DNA from: Halospina denitrificans | GTDB lineage: Bacteria; Pseudomonadota; Gammaproteobacteria; Pseudomonadales; Oleiphilaceae | Length of the DNA: 64,000 bases | Direction of reading: 5' to 3' | NCBI RefSeq assembly: GCF_004364635.1 | Contig: NZ_SOAX01000002.1 | Location: forward strand, 434,001 to 498,000 | Part shown: in pieces, positions 17,527-25,831 of the stretch | How the letters are laid out: every line of letters begins with the position of its first letter | Position numbering within the stretch: the first letter of the stretch is position 1 | Notes under the pieces: model-generated | The model's database searches: none | Told to the model about the DNA's origin: nothing | Seen by the model: the letters and a program-made list of their open reading frames with translations, nothing else | Program-made: the position numbers and the translations under genes

Positions 17527-19296
17527 ATGGATTGGACCGGCTGGACAAGCCTTCTGACGGTAGTTGCCGTTCTCACAACCCTGATGACCACGCGCCTGGC
17601 CACGGACATGGTCATGCTCACGGCGCTTATATTCCTGAGCGTCTCCGGCATTCTCACACACCAGGAAGCCCTGGCGGGGTTCAGCAACAGCGGTCTCATC
17701 ACCGTCGCCTTCATGTACGTCATCGCCTCCGGAATCCATAACACCGGCGGACTGGACTGGATCATCAAGAACCTGCTTGGCCGTCCGGCATCCGTGCGCT
17801 ACGCCCAGGCGCGGGTCATCGCGCCGGTCGCCGGTCTCAGCGGCTTCCTGAACAACACCCCGGTGGTGGCCACCTTCATCCCGGCCGTCGCACGCTGGGC
17901 CCGCCACCAGCAGGTGCCCCTTCCGCCACTGCTGATGACACTCAGTTATGCGGCCATACTCGGCGGCACCCTCACGCTCATCGGCACCAGCACCAACCTG
18001 ATCGTGAATGGCCTCTACATGGACCTGGCCGATTCCGAGGGTTTCCATCTCTTCGACATCACCTGGGTAAGCCTGCCCGTGATCCTGATCGGCCTGGCCT
18101 TCATCGTCGTCTGGCTGCCCTTTGCGCTTCGGTCCCGGAAAGGCAACGGCAAGCAGATGTTCGGGGACTTCCGGGAATACACCGTGGAAATGGCCGTCGC
18201 CAATGATGGCCCCCTCGTCGGCCAGTCCGTTCAGGACGCAGGACTGCGCCACCTTCGCGGACTTTACCTGGTTGAAATCGAGCGCGAAGGCGGCGTGGTA
18301 ACCGCCGTGCCCTCCGAGGAACGACTGCGCAGTGGTGACCGCCTTGTGTTTGCCGGTGACGTACAATCCGTCATGGAGCTCCGCCAGATCCGCGGCCTCG
18401 TCCCCTCCACCGAAGAGCAGCCACTACTGGCCAAGGAAGCCCCGGAGCGCCGCATCGTCGAAGCCGTGGTCTCTCCCGAGTGCCTGGCCGTGGGCAGCAC
18501 CATCCGCGAAAGCCGGTTCCGCGAGAAATACGGCGCCGTGGTCCTCGCCATCGCCCGCAACGGCCGGCGCATCGAAGGCAATCTCGGCAATATCCGGCTT
18601 GAACCGGCGGATACCCTGCTACTGGAGGCACGCCCCGTCTTTGTCACACGCCAGCGTTACTCCAGAGATTTCCTGCTGGTCAACGACACCGAGGAAGAGA
18701 GCCCCGACCACCGCAAATCCTGGCGGGCCTGGGCCATCCTCATCGCCGTGGTCCTTCTGGCCGCCACCAACACCCTGAGCATGCTCCACGCCGCCATGGT
18801 CGGCGCCCTGGCCATGCTGCTGACCAACTGCCTGACCCTGAACCTGGCCCGGCGCAGCCTCGACGGCCACGTACTACTGACCATCGCCTGCTCCTTCGCC
18901 CTGGGCAACGCCCTGGACAAAACCGGCGCCGCCACCTGGCTCGGCCACGGCATGCTGTCCTTCACCGCCGGCGACTACCTGCTGATGCTGATCGCCACCT
19001 ACGTGCTCGTGAACGTCATGACCGAAATGATCACCAACAACGCCGCCGCCCTCCTGACCCTGCCCATCGTACTGGCCGTCACCCAGAACGCCGGCATGCC
19101 CGCCGAGCCCTTCGTCCTGACACTAATGATGGCCGCGTCGGCAAGCTTCGCAACGCCACTGGGCTACCAGACAAACCTGATGATATTCGGCCCGGGGGGA
19201 TTCCGGTTTATAGATTTCGCAAAGGCGGGATTGCCGCTCAACATCATCTGCGGCATTGCAACGGTTACAACGGTTTCCTTGCTTTACCCCCTCTAA
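17527..19296 (+). CDS. SLC13/DASS-type permease with two TrkA-C domains
   Basis: 589 residues. A membrane half with about five segments (residues 1-205) includes the LNNTPVVATF and GTSTNLIVNG motifs, a cytoplasmic insert (about 215-390) contains two RCK/TrkA-C-like domains, and a second membrane half carries TNNAAALLTLPI and ATPLGYQTNLMI. The paired NT motifs are the sodium and anion sites of DASS carriers. Homologues are annotated as sodium-coupled sulfate, dicarboxylate or similar anion transporters; the substrate here is open. Coding strand C-rich towards the 3' end, next to repeat copy 4. Confidence 0.85.
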   Translation: MDWTGWTSLLTVVAVLTTLMTTRLATDMVMLTALIFLSVSGILTHQEALAGFSNSGLITVAFMYVIASGIHNTGGLDWIIKNLLGRPASVRYAQARVIAPVAGLSGFLNNTPVVATFIPAVARWARHQQVPLPPLLMTLSYAAILGGTLTLIGTSTNLIVNGLYMDLADSEGFHLFDITWVSLPVILIGLAFIVVWLPFALRSRKGNGKQMFGDFREYTVEMAVANDGPLVGQSVQDAGLRHLRGLYLVEIEREGGVVTAVPSEERLRSGDRLVFAGDVQSVMELRQIRGLVPSTEEQPLLAKEAPERRIVEAVVSPECLAVGSTIRESRFREKYGAVVLAIARNGRRIEGNLGNIRLEPADTLLLEARPVFVTRQRYSRDFLLVNDTEEESPDHRKSWRAWAILIAVVLLAATNTLSMLHAAMVGALAMLLTNCLTLNLARRSLDGHVLLTIACSFALGNALDKTGAATWLGHGMLSFTAGDYLLMLIATYVLVNVMTEMITNNAAALLTLPIVLAVTQNAGMPAEPFVLTLMMAASASFATPLGYQTNLMIFGPGGFRFIDFAKAGLPLNIICGIATVTTVSLLYPL

Positions 19297-19315
19297 CCCC
19301 ACACTCCAAACCATG

Positions 19316-19448
19316 GTGAAGAAGGAAGGAGGGGCGAGGGCACACTGTCAGGGAAGCTCCGGAGCCATGGATGGCGGAGGGCAGCGTACAGGGACGTATT
19401 CACAGCGTTTCCCTGACAGTGTGCCCTCGCCCCTCCTTCCTTCTTCAC
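19316..19448 (+). repeat. Long-hairpin intergenic repeat, copy 4 (39-bp perfect stem)
   Basis: Arms 19316-19354 and 19410-19448 form a 39-bp inverted repeat without a mismatch, around a 55-nt loop. The loop start (AGCTCCGGAGCCATGGATGG and following) is shared with copy 3; its end, GTACAGGGACGTA then TTCACAGCGT, parallels the end of copies 1 and 2. The stem sequence is unrelated to the other copies. It lies between the convergent permease and OmpA genes. Confidence 0.93.
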
Positions 19449-19464
19449 TCCCCAAAAACGCAAT

Positions 19465-20121
19465 TCACTCCATGGGCATCAACTGAATCTCAACACGCCG
19501 GTTCTGCTGCCGACCCTGCTCCGTATCATTACTCGCAACCGGGAAACGCGGCCCATAGCCCTTGGTATGAAGCCGACCCTGAGCCACACCCTTATCCCGA
19601 AGATAAGACCCCACCGACTGGGCACGACGTTCACTCAGCTGCTGGTTATACTCGAAGCTTCCGGTACTGTCCGTATGCCCACCAACGGCAATTGCCGTCT
19701 GATCAAATTCCTTGACCACAATGGCTACCGAATCAAGGACCTCATAGAACGACGTCCGGATGTTGGATTTGTCCACGTCAAAGGTGATGTTCCCCGGCAT
19801 GATAAGATCGATCTGGTTCCCGTCACGCTTCACACGTACACCGGTACCCTCGAGTCTCTGCCGCAGTTGCGCCTCCTGGCGATCCATGTACTGGCCCACG
19901 CCAGCGCCAATCAGACCGCCTGAAGCCGCACCGATCAGGATGCCCTTGTTCCGGTCCCCTTTGCTGGACGTGGCAGCCCCGGCCGCAGCCCCGGTGACCG
20001 CACCAATAATACCGCCCATCATCGTCTTCGACGTCTTCTCCTCACCCGTGTAGGCATCCTGTGTCGCACAGCCACTGATCATCGCCGCGCTGACCACGAC
20101 GGCCATAAGCACTTTTTTCAT
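19465..20121 (-). CDS. OmpA-family lipoprotein (YiaD-like)
   Basis: 218 residues. A lipoprotein signal ends at ISGC (Cys19), followed by a Gly/Ala-rich glycine-zipper region (residues 35-80) and a C-terminal OmpA peptidoglycan-binding domain with ITFDVDKSNI, GHTDSTGS, NQQLSERRAQSV and NRRVEIQL. Expected to sit in the outer membrane and bind peptidoglycan. ATG 20121 is chosen over a TTG one codon earlier; it overlaps the stop of the upstream hydrolase (TGATG), implying coupled translation. Its 3' end is next to repeat copy 4. Confidence 0.9.
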   Translation of the reverse strand: MKKVLMAVVVSAAMISGCATQDAYTGEEKTSKTMMGGIIGAVTGAAAGAATSSKGDRNKGILIGAASGGLIGAGVGQYMDRQEAQLRQRLEGTGVRVKRDGNQIDLIMPGNITFDVDKSNIRTSFYEVLDSVAIVVKEFDQTAIAVGGHTDSTGSFEYNQQLSERRAQSVGSYLRDKGVAQGRLHTKGYGPRFPVASNDTEQGRQQNRRVEIQLMPME

Positions 20122-21158
20122 CAAGTCGTCTCCAGAGTTTCGTTGATTGTGTCCTGCGACCCCAGGAGTCGTTCCATTTCCGCGGAAACCGCTCCCAGCA
20201 CCTGCCCCAGTATCGGGTCGGCCTCATTCACCAGATGATGACGGCCTTCGGGGATCTGATAGACCCGGACCCGCCGGAACTTGCGTCTTAGTACGCGAAG
20301 GTTGTGGCGCCACTCCACGGTCGTGTCCTGCTCACCCTGCACGATGGCCAGGTCATAGTCTACAGGCAGGGCTGCTTCGATACGTGAAACCCACCGCCTC
20401 AGCGCCGTCAGCCAGGCCATCGCAATACCCTGGGCCTGAAGCGGGTCATGGTCCTTCAGGAAGCGGAGAAAATCACCGTCATTGCTGTTGGCGACGAATA
20501 CCCGCTTCCACTGATCCTGGAAGGGTCGCGTCAGGGTATGGACCAGCTTTCCCATCCGGAACCCCGCGGGCCGAATCAGCGGTGCGAGCAGAACCACACC
20601 CCTGAAGGCGATGGCCTCGGGCGCCTCACGGCAGGACAGCAGGTAGTCCACCAGCACACCGCCACCGGTACTCTGCCCAACCCCAATCCAGGGGTCTGTT
20701 GTCTGCCCCCGGCTCAGTGCCAGAACCGTCAGCAGAATCCGCTGGTACTCCCGAAAGCTCTGGATCGCCGTGGGCTCACCGCTGGACAGGCCGTGGCCGG
20801 GCAGATCATAGACGAGCACGTCCATGCCCTGCCACAGGCAATGGTGGATAATGCGGCTATAGAGCCCAGTGTGGTCCAGGTAGCCATGAAAGAGGAACAC
20901 CGTGCCGAGACTCTCGGGCTGGCGGTAATAGTGGACCGCCAACCGGTAGCCCGCCGCATCAAGATACCCGAGTCGATAGGTTGTGTTCGGAGTGTCCGGT
21001 CCGGGTTCCAGGCCGTAGAACTGGAGGTAGGGGTAAACCGGTTCGCCGGGTGCCTCGGTTTCCGCAAAGCGGAACGGCGGCATGGCGGCCACCACGGCGT
21101 CACGGTCCCACGATGATGCGTAGACGGTCGCTTCAGGCTCTTCGCTGTATAAGGTCAT
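20121..21158 (-). CDS. Alpha/beta hydrolase (monoglyceride lipase / S33-like)
   Basis: 345 residues with an alpha/beta hydrolase core: oxyanion region LFHGYLDHTG near residue 90, nucleophile elbow GQSTGG near 160, and a late His in EGRHHLVNEAD. There is no obvious signal peptide, so a cytoplasmic place is likely. The start at 21158 overlaps the preceding hydrolase stop (ATGA) and the stop overlaps the OmpA start, so three genes form a tightly coupled set. It may be an esterase or lysophospholipase; substrate unknown. Confidence 0.82.
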   Translation of the reverse strand: MTLYSEEPEATVYASSWDRDAVVAAMPPFRFAETEAPGEPVYPYLQFYGLEPGPDTPNTTYRLGYLDAAGYRLAVHYYRQPESLGTVFLFHGYLDHTGLYSRIIHHCLWQGMDVLVYDLPGHGLSSGEPTAIQSFREYQRILLTVLALSRGQTTDPWIGVGQSTGGGVLVDYLLSCREAPEAIAFRGVVLLAPLIRPAGFRMGKLVHTLTRPFQDQWKRVFVANSNDGDFLRFLKDHDPLQAQGIAMAWLTALRRWVSRIEAALPVDYDLAIVQGEQDTTVEWRHNLRVLRRKFRRVRVYQIPEGRHHLVNEADPILGQVLGAVSAEMERLLGSQDTINETLETT

Positions 21159-22063
21159 TCCAGAAGATGCCGCCTGAAGAAATCCAGTTGATCCGAGGAC
21201 GAGCGCTTGAAGCCTTCACCCGTATAGATATCGAAATGGCCCATACCATCATAGCGACGGAGTTCCGCCCGGAAACCGGCCCGCTGGGCGGTCTTTTCAG
21301 CCGCCTCCGGTGGCGCCACTGAATCCTCGGAACAGGTGATAATCAGCGCCGGACAGGGCAGGCGCTTCGCATGGCGCACCGGGCGATAGAACGGCAGCTG
21401 CAGCGCAATGCGGGCTGCCAGCTCGTTGCGCCAGTTTTCAGGCGTAATACTCTTATAGCCGGGAAGCGCATCATCGGTGGCCATGGCGGCGGTTTCCCCG
21501 GGGGCGCCGACGATGGGCGCGTACAAAGGTGAACGGCCGAGCAACGCTCGGAACTGATCCCGCACCGCCAGCCCACTGAGCTTCGTGAGTCCCGCGAGAC
21601 CGGCGTATCCAAGCACATTGGTGACCGCCGCCAGACCATCCATCATCGGACCCTGGGAGGAAACCGCGGCTACGCGCCTGTCGCGGGCCGCGGCAACAAT
21701 CACATGCCCGCCGGAGAACGATGAGCCCCAGAGCGCGATTCGCTCGGGATCAATCCCCTCCTGCTGACGGGCAAAATCAATCGCCGCCTGCCAGTCGGCA
21801 AGCTGGCGGGACACGGAAACCAGCTGACGCGGCTCACCCTCGCTGTCACCGAAATGGCGGTAATCAAAAAGCAGTACTGGAAAACCAGCTTCCGCGAAGA
21901 CACGGGCATAGGGAACCAGTCCGGCATCCCGGGTCCCGCCAAGACCATGTGCCATAACGATGCAGGGCGCCGGCTTCGAAACCGGTGTCTCCGGCCAGAA
22001 CCACCAGGCAGCGACGGCATCACCGTCCACCCGAAAGCGCACATCCGTCTGTTGCAGTTCCAT
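21155..22063 (-). CDS. Alpha/beta hydrolase (dienelactone hydrolase / acetyl xylan esterase-like)
   Basis: 302 residues. VMAHGLGGTRD near residue 37 gives the oxyanion loop, GSSFSGG near 113 the nucleophile Ser, and DGMGHFDIY near 275 the catalytic His; ITCSEDSVAP supplies the acid. The type resembles the COG1073/UPF0227-like hydrolases. It is the first gene of the hydrolase-hydrolase-OmpA set and starts at 22063 after GGAG. Function not assignable beyond ester, thioester or amide hydrolysis. Confidence 0.82.
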   Translation of the reverse strand: MELQQTDVRFRVDGDAVAAWWFWPETPVSKPAPCIVMAHGLGGTRDAGLVPYARVFAEAGFPVLLFDYRHFGDSEGEPRQLVSVSRQLADWQAAIDFARQQEGIDPERIALWGSSFSGGHVIVAAARDRRVAAVSSQGPMMDGLAAVTNVLGYAGLAGLTKLSGLAVRDQFRALLGRSPLYAPIVGAPGETAAMATDDALPGYKSITPENWRNELAARIALQLPFYRPVRHAKRLPCPALIITCSEDSVAPPEAAEKTAQRAGFRAELRRYDGMGHFDIYTGEGFKRSSSDQLDFFRRHLLE

Positions 22064-22089
22064 CAGTGATAATCTCCGTCGCGTCTGGA

Positions 22090-23424
22090 CTAGTTACGCA
22101 TCAGTTCAGGCAGAAAGAGAGCAATCTGCGGGAAAATAATCAGCAGGGCGGTGGAGAGCAGCAGGATCGCCACAAAGGGTGGTGTCCCGCGTATCACCTC
22201 CATATAGGGTCGCCTGAAAATCGCCACGGCAGTGAATATGTCACATCCGAACGGTGGTGTCGCAGACCCGATCGCCGCCTGCAGCACTACCAGTGTCCCG
22301 ACGTGAACCGGATCCAGGCCGGCGGTGGCGATTGCGGGAGAAAAGATAGGTGTCAGCACCAGGATGACCACGATGGGATCCACAAACATGCAGCCCACGA
22401 AGTAGGCCACGGCGATCAGGATCAACAACTGGTAGGGGTGCTCCGACGCCGCCGTGAGCATATCCCCGAGCAACAGGCTGGGGATCTGAGCGAACGAAAT
22501 CATCCAGGAAAATGCCATACCCGCCGCCACCAGGATAAAGACCACAGCCGTGATCATTCCGGTTGAAAGCGCGATTTCCGGGATCTGGGACATCTTCACC
22601 TGCCGGTAGATGACCATTTCCAGCAGCAGCGCATAGGCCACGGACATCGAAGCCGCTTCCGTGGGACTGAAGGTACCGGAATAAATGCCACCGATGATGA
22701 TGACCGGGAAACCACCGGCGAGAATGGATCGCTTGAGCGCAAGGAGCCGCTCGGACCAGCTCGCCTTGGGCAACACTGGAATGCCCTTCCAGACGGAAAT
22801 GCCGTAACAGTAGGCGGCAAAAAGCGCGAGGATCATGAGCCCAGGCCCGATACCGGCAATGAAAAGGGCACCGACAGAGGTGCCGGAGACAACACCGTAG
22901 ATGATCATGCCGATGGAGGGCGGAATCAGCAGCGCAATGTCGCTGGCATTGATGATCAGGGCGATGGAAAACCGGTCCGTATAACCGGCCTCGATCAGTC
23001 TGGGCCTGAGTGGTCGCCCCATGGCTACAACCGTGGCCTGGGTCGAACCTGAAACCGCCCCGAACATGGTGCAGGAAATGGCGGTGGTGACGGGCAGTCC
23101 GCCACGGATATGGCCCACGAACTTGCTGACCAGATCCAGCAGCCGGTTCGCCGTGTTGCCCTTGATCATGATATCGGCGGCGAGTATGAACATGGGGACC
23201 GCCACCAGAACGGTCTGCTCCACCCCACCGATCATCTGCTGAACCAGGTTGGAGGGGTGCAGCCCCGAGAATTTCGCCATCAGCAGCAGCAGCGCGCCCA
23301 CTGTGAGCGGCACCATCATGGGGTAGCCCATGAGCAGCAGAACGATCATCACAACGCCCACGAGCAGTGCGGCATCGGAAGTTGCCAGGGATGCGATGTT
23401 GAGCCACTCGAGAAAATCAATCAC
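22090..23424 (-). CDS. dctM: TRAP transporter large membrane subunit DctM
   Basis: 444 residues and about 12 hydrophobic segments, the standard length for DctM. Typical motifs are MFGAVSGSTQATVVAMG near residue 135 and FSPTEAASMSVAYA near 255. I place the start at GTG 23424, behind GAGGGAGG and overlapping the dctQ stop by 8 nt, instead of the longer frame that reads into dctQ. With DctQ and DctP it forms a sodium-driven secondary importer for a carboxylate-like solute. Confidence 0.9.
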   Translation of the reverse strand: MIDFLEWLNIASLATSDAALLVGVVMIVLLLMGYPMMVPLTVGALLLLMAKFSGLHPSNLVQQMIGGVEQTVLVAVPMFILAADIMIKGNTANRLLDLVSKFVGHIRGGLPVTTAISCTMFGAVSGSTQATVVAMGRPLRPRLIEAGYTDRFSIALIINASDIALLIPPSIGMIIYGVVSGTSVGALFIAGIGPGLMILALFAAYCYGISVWKGIPVLPKASWSERLLALKRSILAGGFPVIIIGGIYSGTFSPTEAASMSVAYALLLEMVIYRQVKMSQIPEIALSTGMITAVVFILVAAGMAFSWMISFAQIPSLLLGDMLTAASEHPYQLLILIAVAYFVGCMFVDPIVVILVLTPIFSPAIATAGLDPVHVGTLVVLQAAIGSATPPFGCDIFTAVAIFRRPYMEVIRGTPPFVAILLLSTALLIIFPQIALFLPELMRN

Positions 23425-24364
23425 GGTTGTCGCCTCCCTCGCTGTTATTATTCTCCTCAGCCACTTCCAGTTCCTCGTCACTCAGGCCACTGGCCGTCGC
23501 CAACCCAGGGTCAATACCTTCTTCCTCGTACTCGTCCTTCTGATACCAGGACAGGTAGTTCTCACGACTGATCAGGTTGCGGACCCCGGCGAGGAAAAAC
23601 TGGATACCCCCGAGCAGGAACCCGAGAGGAACGACCATATAGTAGAGGTAGACAGGGAAACCCGTGGAGGAAGTGACACGACACTGGCCGGAACGCGCCT
23701 CCACGAGGCCGATGAACAGGCTGAAAAGCCAGTAGGCCAGCAACAGGCCCACAAGAATGGAAATCCAGAGGGCAACACTGCGCTGCCACCCCGTAAACAG
23801 GTTGACCAGTCGGGCATAAAGGGCTTCAACGAGCCGGATGCCATGGCCAGCAATGGCCAGTGCCACCACAGTGATAATGACCCCAGCGGTCAGGGGCATG
23901 CCGCCGACCGGCATATTGAACAGGCCAAGGTTCACGGCTTCCGGCAGAACCCGGCAGCTTCGCTGCGCCGCCCCGGCGTAGTTCCAGGCGTAATCCGCAA
24001 ACACGAACAGCAGGCCGGCAGTCGTGAAGCTGACGAAAATCAGCAGAATCTTCTGGCCCAGCGGCGGCAGCAGATCGTGCACCGCCGAGACGCGGATGTG
24101 GCGGGCGTGACGCGCGCCGATCCCGATACCCAGAAAGGTCACCATGACCAGCAGTATCTGGGCGGCGTCATTGGCGAACTGAAGACTGAAACCCATCAGG
24201 TTCCGGGCGAGGACATTGGCGACGGTTACCACCGCCATGGCGATCACGCACGCAATAAGAGCGCTTCGCTCAAACCAGTCGAGCCCCGTGTCCACCCACT
24301 CGAATGAACTCTTGGAAACCGCCTTCCATACCGGTCCTGAACCGGTCCTGCCCCGGTCGGTCAT
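23417..24364 (-). CDS. dctQ: TRAP transporter small membrane subunit DctQ (extended form)
   Basis: 315 residues, far longer than the usual 160-200 of DctQ. About six hydrophobic segments are visible instead of four: around residues 33-55, 65-85, 100-125, 155-178, 200-225 and 240-265, ending in an acidic cytoplasmic tail. A periplasmic loop with two Cys (QRSCRVL, SGQCRVT) separates the extra segments. ATG 24364 follows GGGAG. It diverges from dctP across a 174-bp gap, so the three subunits are in two transcripts. Confidence 0.85.
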   Translation of the reverse strand: MTDRGRTGSGPVWKAVSKSSFEWVDTGLDWFERSALIACVIAMAVVTVANVLARNLMGFSLQFANDAAQILLVMVTFLGIGIGARHARHIRVSAVHDLLPPLGQKILLIFVSFTTAGLLFVFADYAWNYAGAAQRSCRVLPEAVNLGLFNMPVGGMPLTAGVIITVVALAIAGHGIRLVEALYARLVNLFTGWQRSVALWISILVGLLLAYWLFSLFIGLVEARSGQCRVTSSTGFPVYLYYMVVPLGFLLGGIQFFLAGVRNLISRENYLSWYQKDEYEEEGIDPGLATASGLSDEELEVAEENNNSEGGDNRD

Positions 24365-24538
24365 TGGATACTCCCTCAATCAGCCCTTGGTAACAATAGC
24401 GGGTAGACCTGCTGTTGGGCAACAACGGCTGTAAATAGATTCTGCAAACGCAAAATTCGATATAGGACTTTTGCTGAACAAAAACTGTGTTATGTTTAAC
24501 AGGGATAACGAAAAAAAATCCATACAGGGAGACACGTT
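24365..24538. promoter_or_regulatory. Divergent promoter region of the TRAP transporter
   Basis: This AT-rich 174-bp gap separates dctQM (-) from dctP (+). The small palindrome GTTA-TGTT-TAAC lies at 24489-24500 and overlaps a possible -10 (TATGTT) for dctP. I see no convincing -35. A clean ribosome site CAGGGAG precedes dctP. Confidence 0.4.
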
Positions 24539-25708
24539 ATGATCCAATCTCGCCAATGGCTGACAGGCCTGATGATGATTTTTGCACTGGGCCTCTATGG
24601 CTGCTCGGATTCCGGTGATTCCGATTCCAGTGAATCCGGTGATTCCGGTGACGAGGGCAAGACCAAAGAGGAACTGGCTGCGGAACGCGAACCCGACACC
24701 TGGCGCTTCGCGCTTGAAGAAGTGGAAGGCAGCGTTCAGGACGCCTACGCGAAGGAATTCAAGCGGCGCATCGAAGAGAAAACCGATGGTGGCGTAACGG
24801 TTGAAGTCTACCCTTACGGCACACTCGGAACCTCCTCCCAGCTCACCGAGCTCATGCAGAATGGCGCGGTGGAACTGGCATTCGCATCACCCGGCCATCT
24901 CGCGGACGCGATTCCCGAAGTCGGTATCTTCACCCTGCACTTCATCCTGTCCCAGGATCCGGATGTAAACCGCGAAGTACTCTCTTCGCCGCAGACCTAC
25001 GACCTGTTCCAGCCGCTCTATGAAGAGCAGGATCTTCAGCTTCTGGACATTGTTCAGGAAGGCTGGATGGTCTGGAGCGCGGACAAGCCGCTGCGCAGCC
25101 CCGAGGACTTCGAGGACTTCAAGATTCGTACCATGACGTCTCCGATCCTGGTGGAATCCTACAAGGCCTATGGCGCCGACCCGACGCCAACGCCCTACTC
25201 GGAAGTCTACAGCGGCCTGCAGCTCGGTCAGATCGACGGCCAGGTCAACCCGATCTTCGCGATCGAGGAAATGAGCTTCTATGAAGAGCAGGATGTGCTC
25301 ACTTCGGCACGTCACGCGCAGTTCATCTCCACCTTTGCGGCGGGCAACGACTGGTTCGAAGGTCTGTCGGACGAGCGACAGGAACTGATCCTGGAGGTTC
25401 GTGACAACATGGTGCCCTGGATTGATGAGAAGCAGCGTGAATACAACGAAGAACGGCTGCAGAAAATCCTGGACGCGGGTGGTACTGAATTTGTTGAGCT
25501 CAACGAAGACGAGCGTGACGTCTTCCGTGAAGCCAGCAAGAACGTACGCCAGATCTATCTGGAGCAGGCTGGTGAGAAAGGGGAGGAAATCCTCAACAGT
25601 CTCCTCGAAAGGACCCAGAAAGCCGACGCTGAAAGCCAAGGCGAATCTGAAGGCGAATCTGAAGGCGAAGACGAAGACGAAGACGAAGAAATGGATGACG
25701 CGGCCTGA
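24539..25708 (+). CDS. dctP: TRAP transporter solute-binding protein DctP (lipoprotein with acidic tail)
   Basis: 389 residues. A lipoprotein signal ends LYGC (Cys22), then comes a Ser/Asp/Gly-rich linker (23-42), a DctP domain (about 52-345) with the conserved Arg in FKIRTMTSP that contacts substrate carboxylate, and a highly acidic tail (about 362-389) built from repeated Glu-Ser-Glu-Gly and Glu-Asp units. Most proteobacterial DctP proteins are free periplasmic; membrane anchoring plus an acidic tail is unusual for a Gram-negative. Substrate unknown. A terminator follows 20 nt later. Confidence 0.88.
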   Translation: MIQSRQWLTGLMMIFALGLYGCSDSGDSDSSESGDSGDEGKTKEELAAEREPDTWRFALEEVEGSVQDAYAKEFKRRIEEKTDGGVTVEVYPYGTLGTSSQLTELMQNGAVELAFASPGHLADAIPEVGIFTLHFILSQDPDVNREVLSSPQTYDLFQPLYEEQDLQLLDIVQEGWMVWSADKPLRSPEDFEDFKIRTMTSPILVESYKAYGADPTPTPYSEVYSGLQLGQIDGQVNPIFAIEEMSFYEEQDVLTSARHAQFISTFAAGNDWFEGLSDERQELILEVRDNMVPWIDEKQREYNEERLQKILDAGGTEFVELNEDERDVFREASKNVRQIYLEQAGEKGEEILNSLLERTQKADAESQGESEGESEGEDEDEDEEMDDAA

Positions 25709-25727
25709 ACCCGGCCACCATCCCATG

Positions 25728-25755
25728 AAACCCGGCCATGCGCCGGGTTTTTTTT
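25728..25755 (+). terminator. Intrinsic terminator after dctP
   Basis: AAACCCGGC at 25728-25736 pairs with GCCGGGTTT at 25742-25750 across a 5-nt loop, followed by a run of T to 25755. A textbook Rho-independent terminator for dctP. Confidence 0.9.
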
Positions 25756-25831
25756 GCCTGGAAAACGGATGAGAAGCGGGCCTTCAGCCGCTATAATGCG
25801 TCCACTCTTAGACTGATTCCGGGAGCGGACT

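Noticed and set aside
22241-23407. Long minus-strand alternative frame within dctM
   Set aside because: Out-of-frame shadow of dctM with repetitive low-quality composition.
25621-25690. Frameshift or sequencing artefact in the acidic tail of DctP
   Set aside because: The repeat stays in frame to a proper stop followed by a terminator, so the tail appears genuine.
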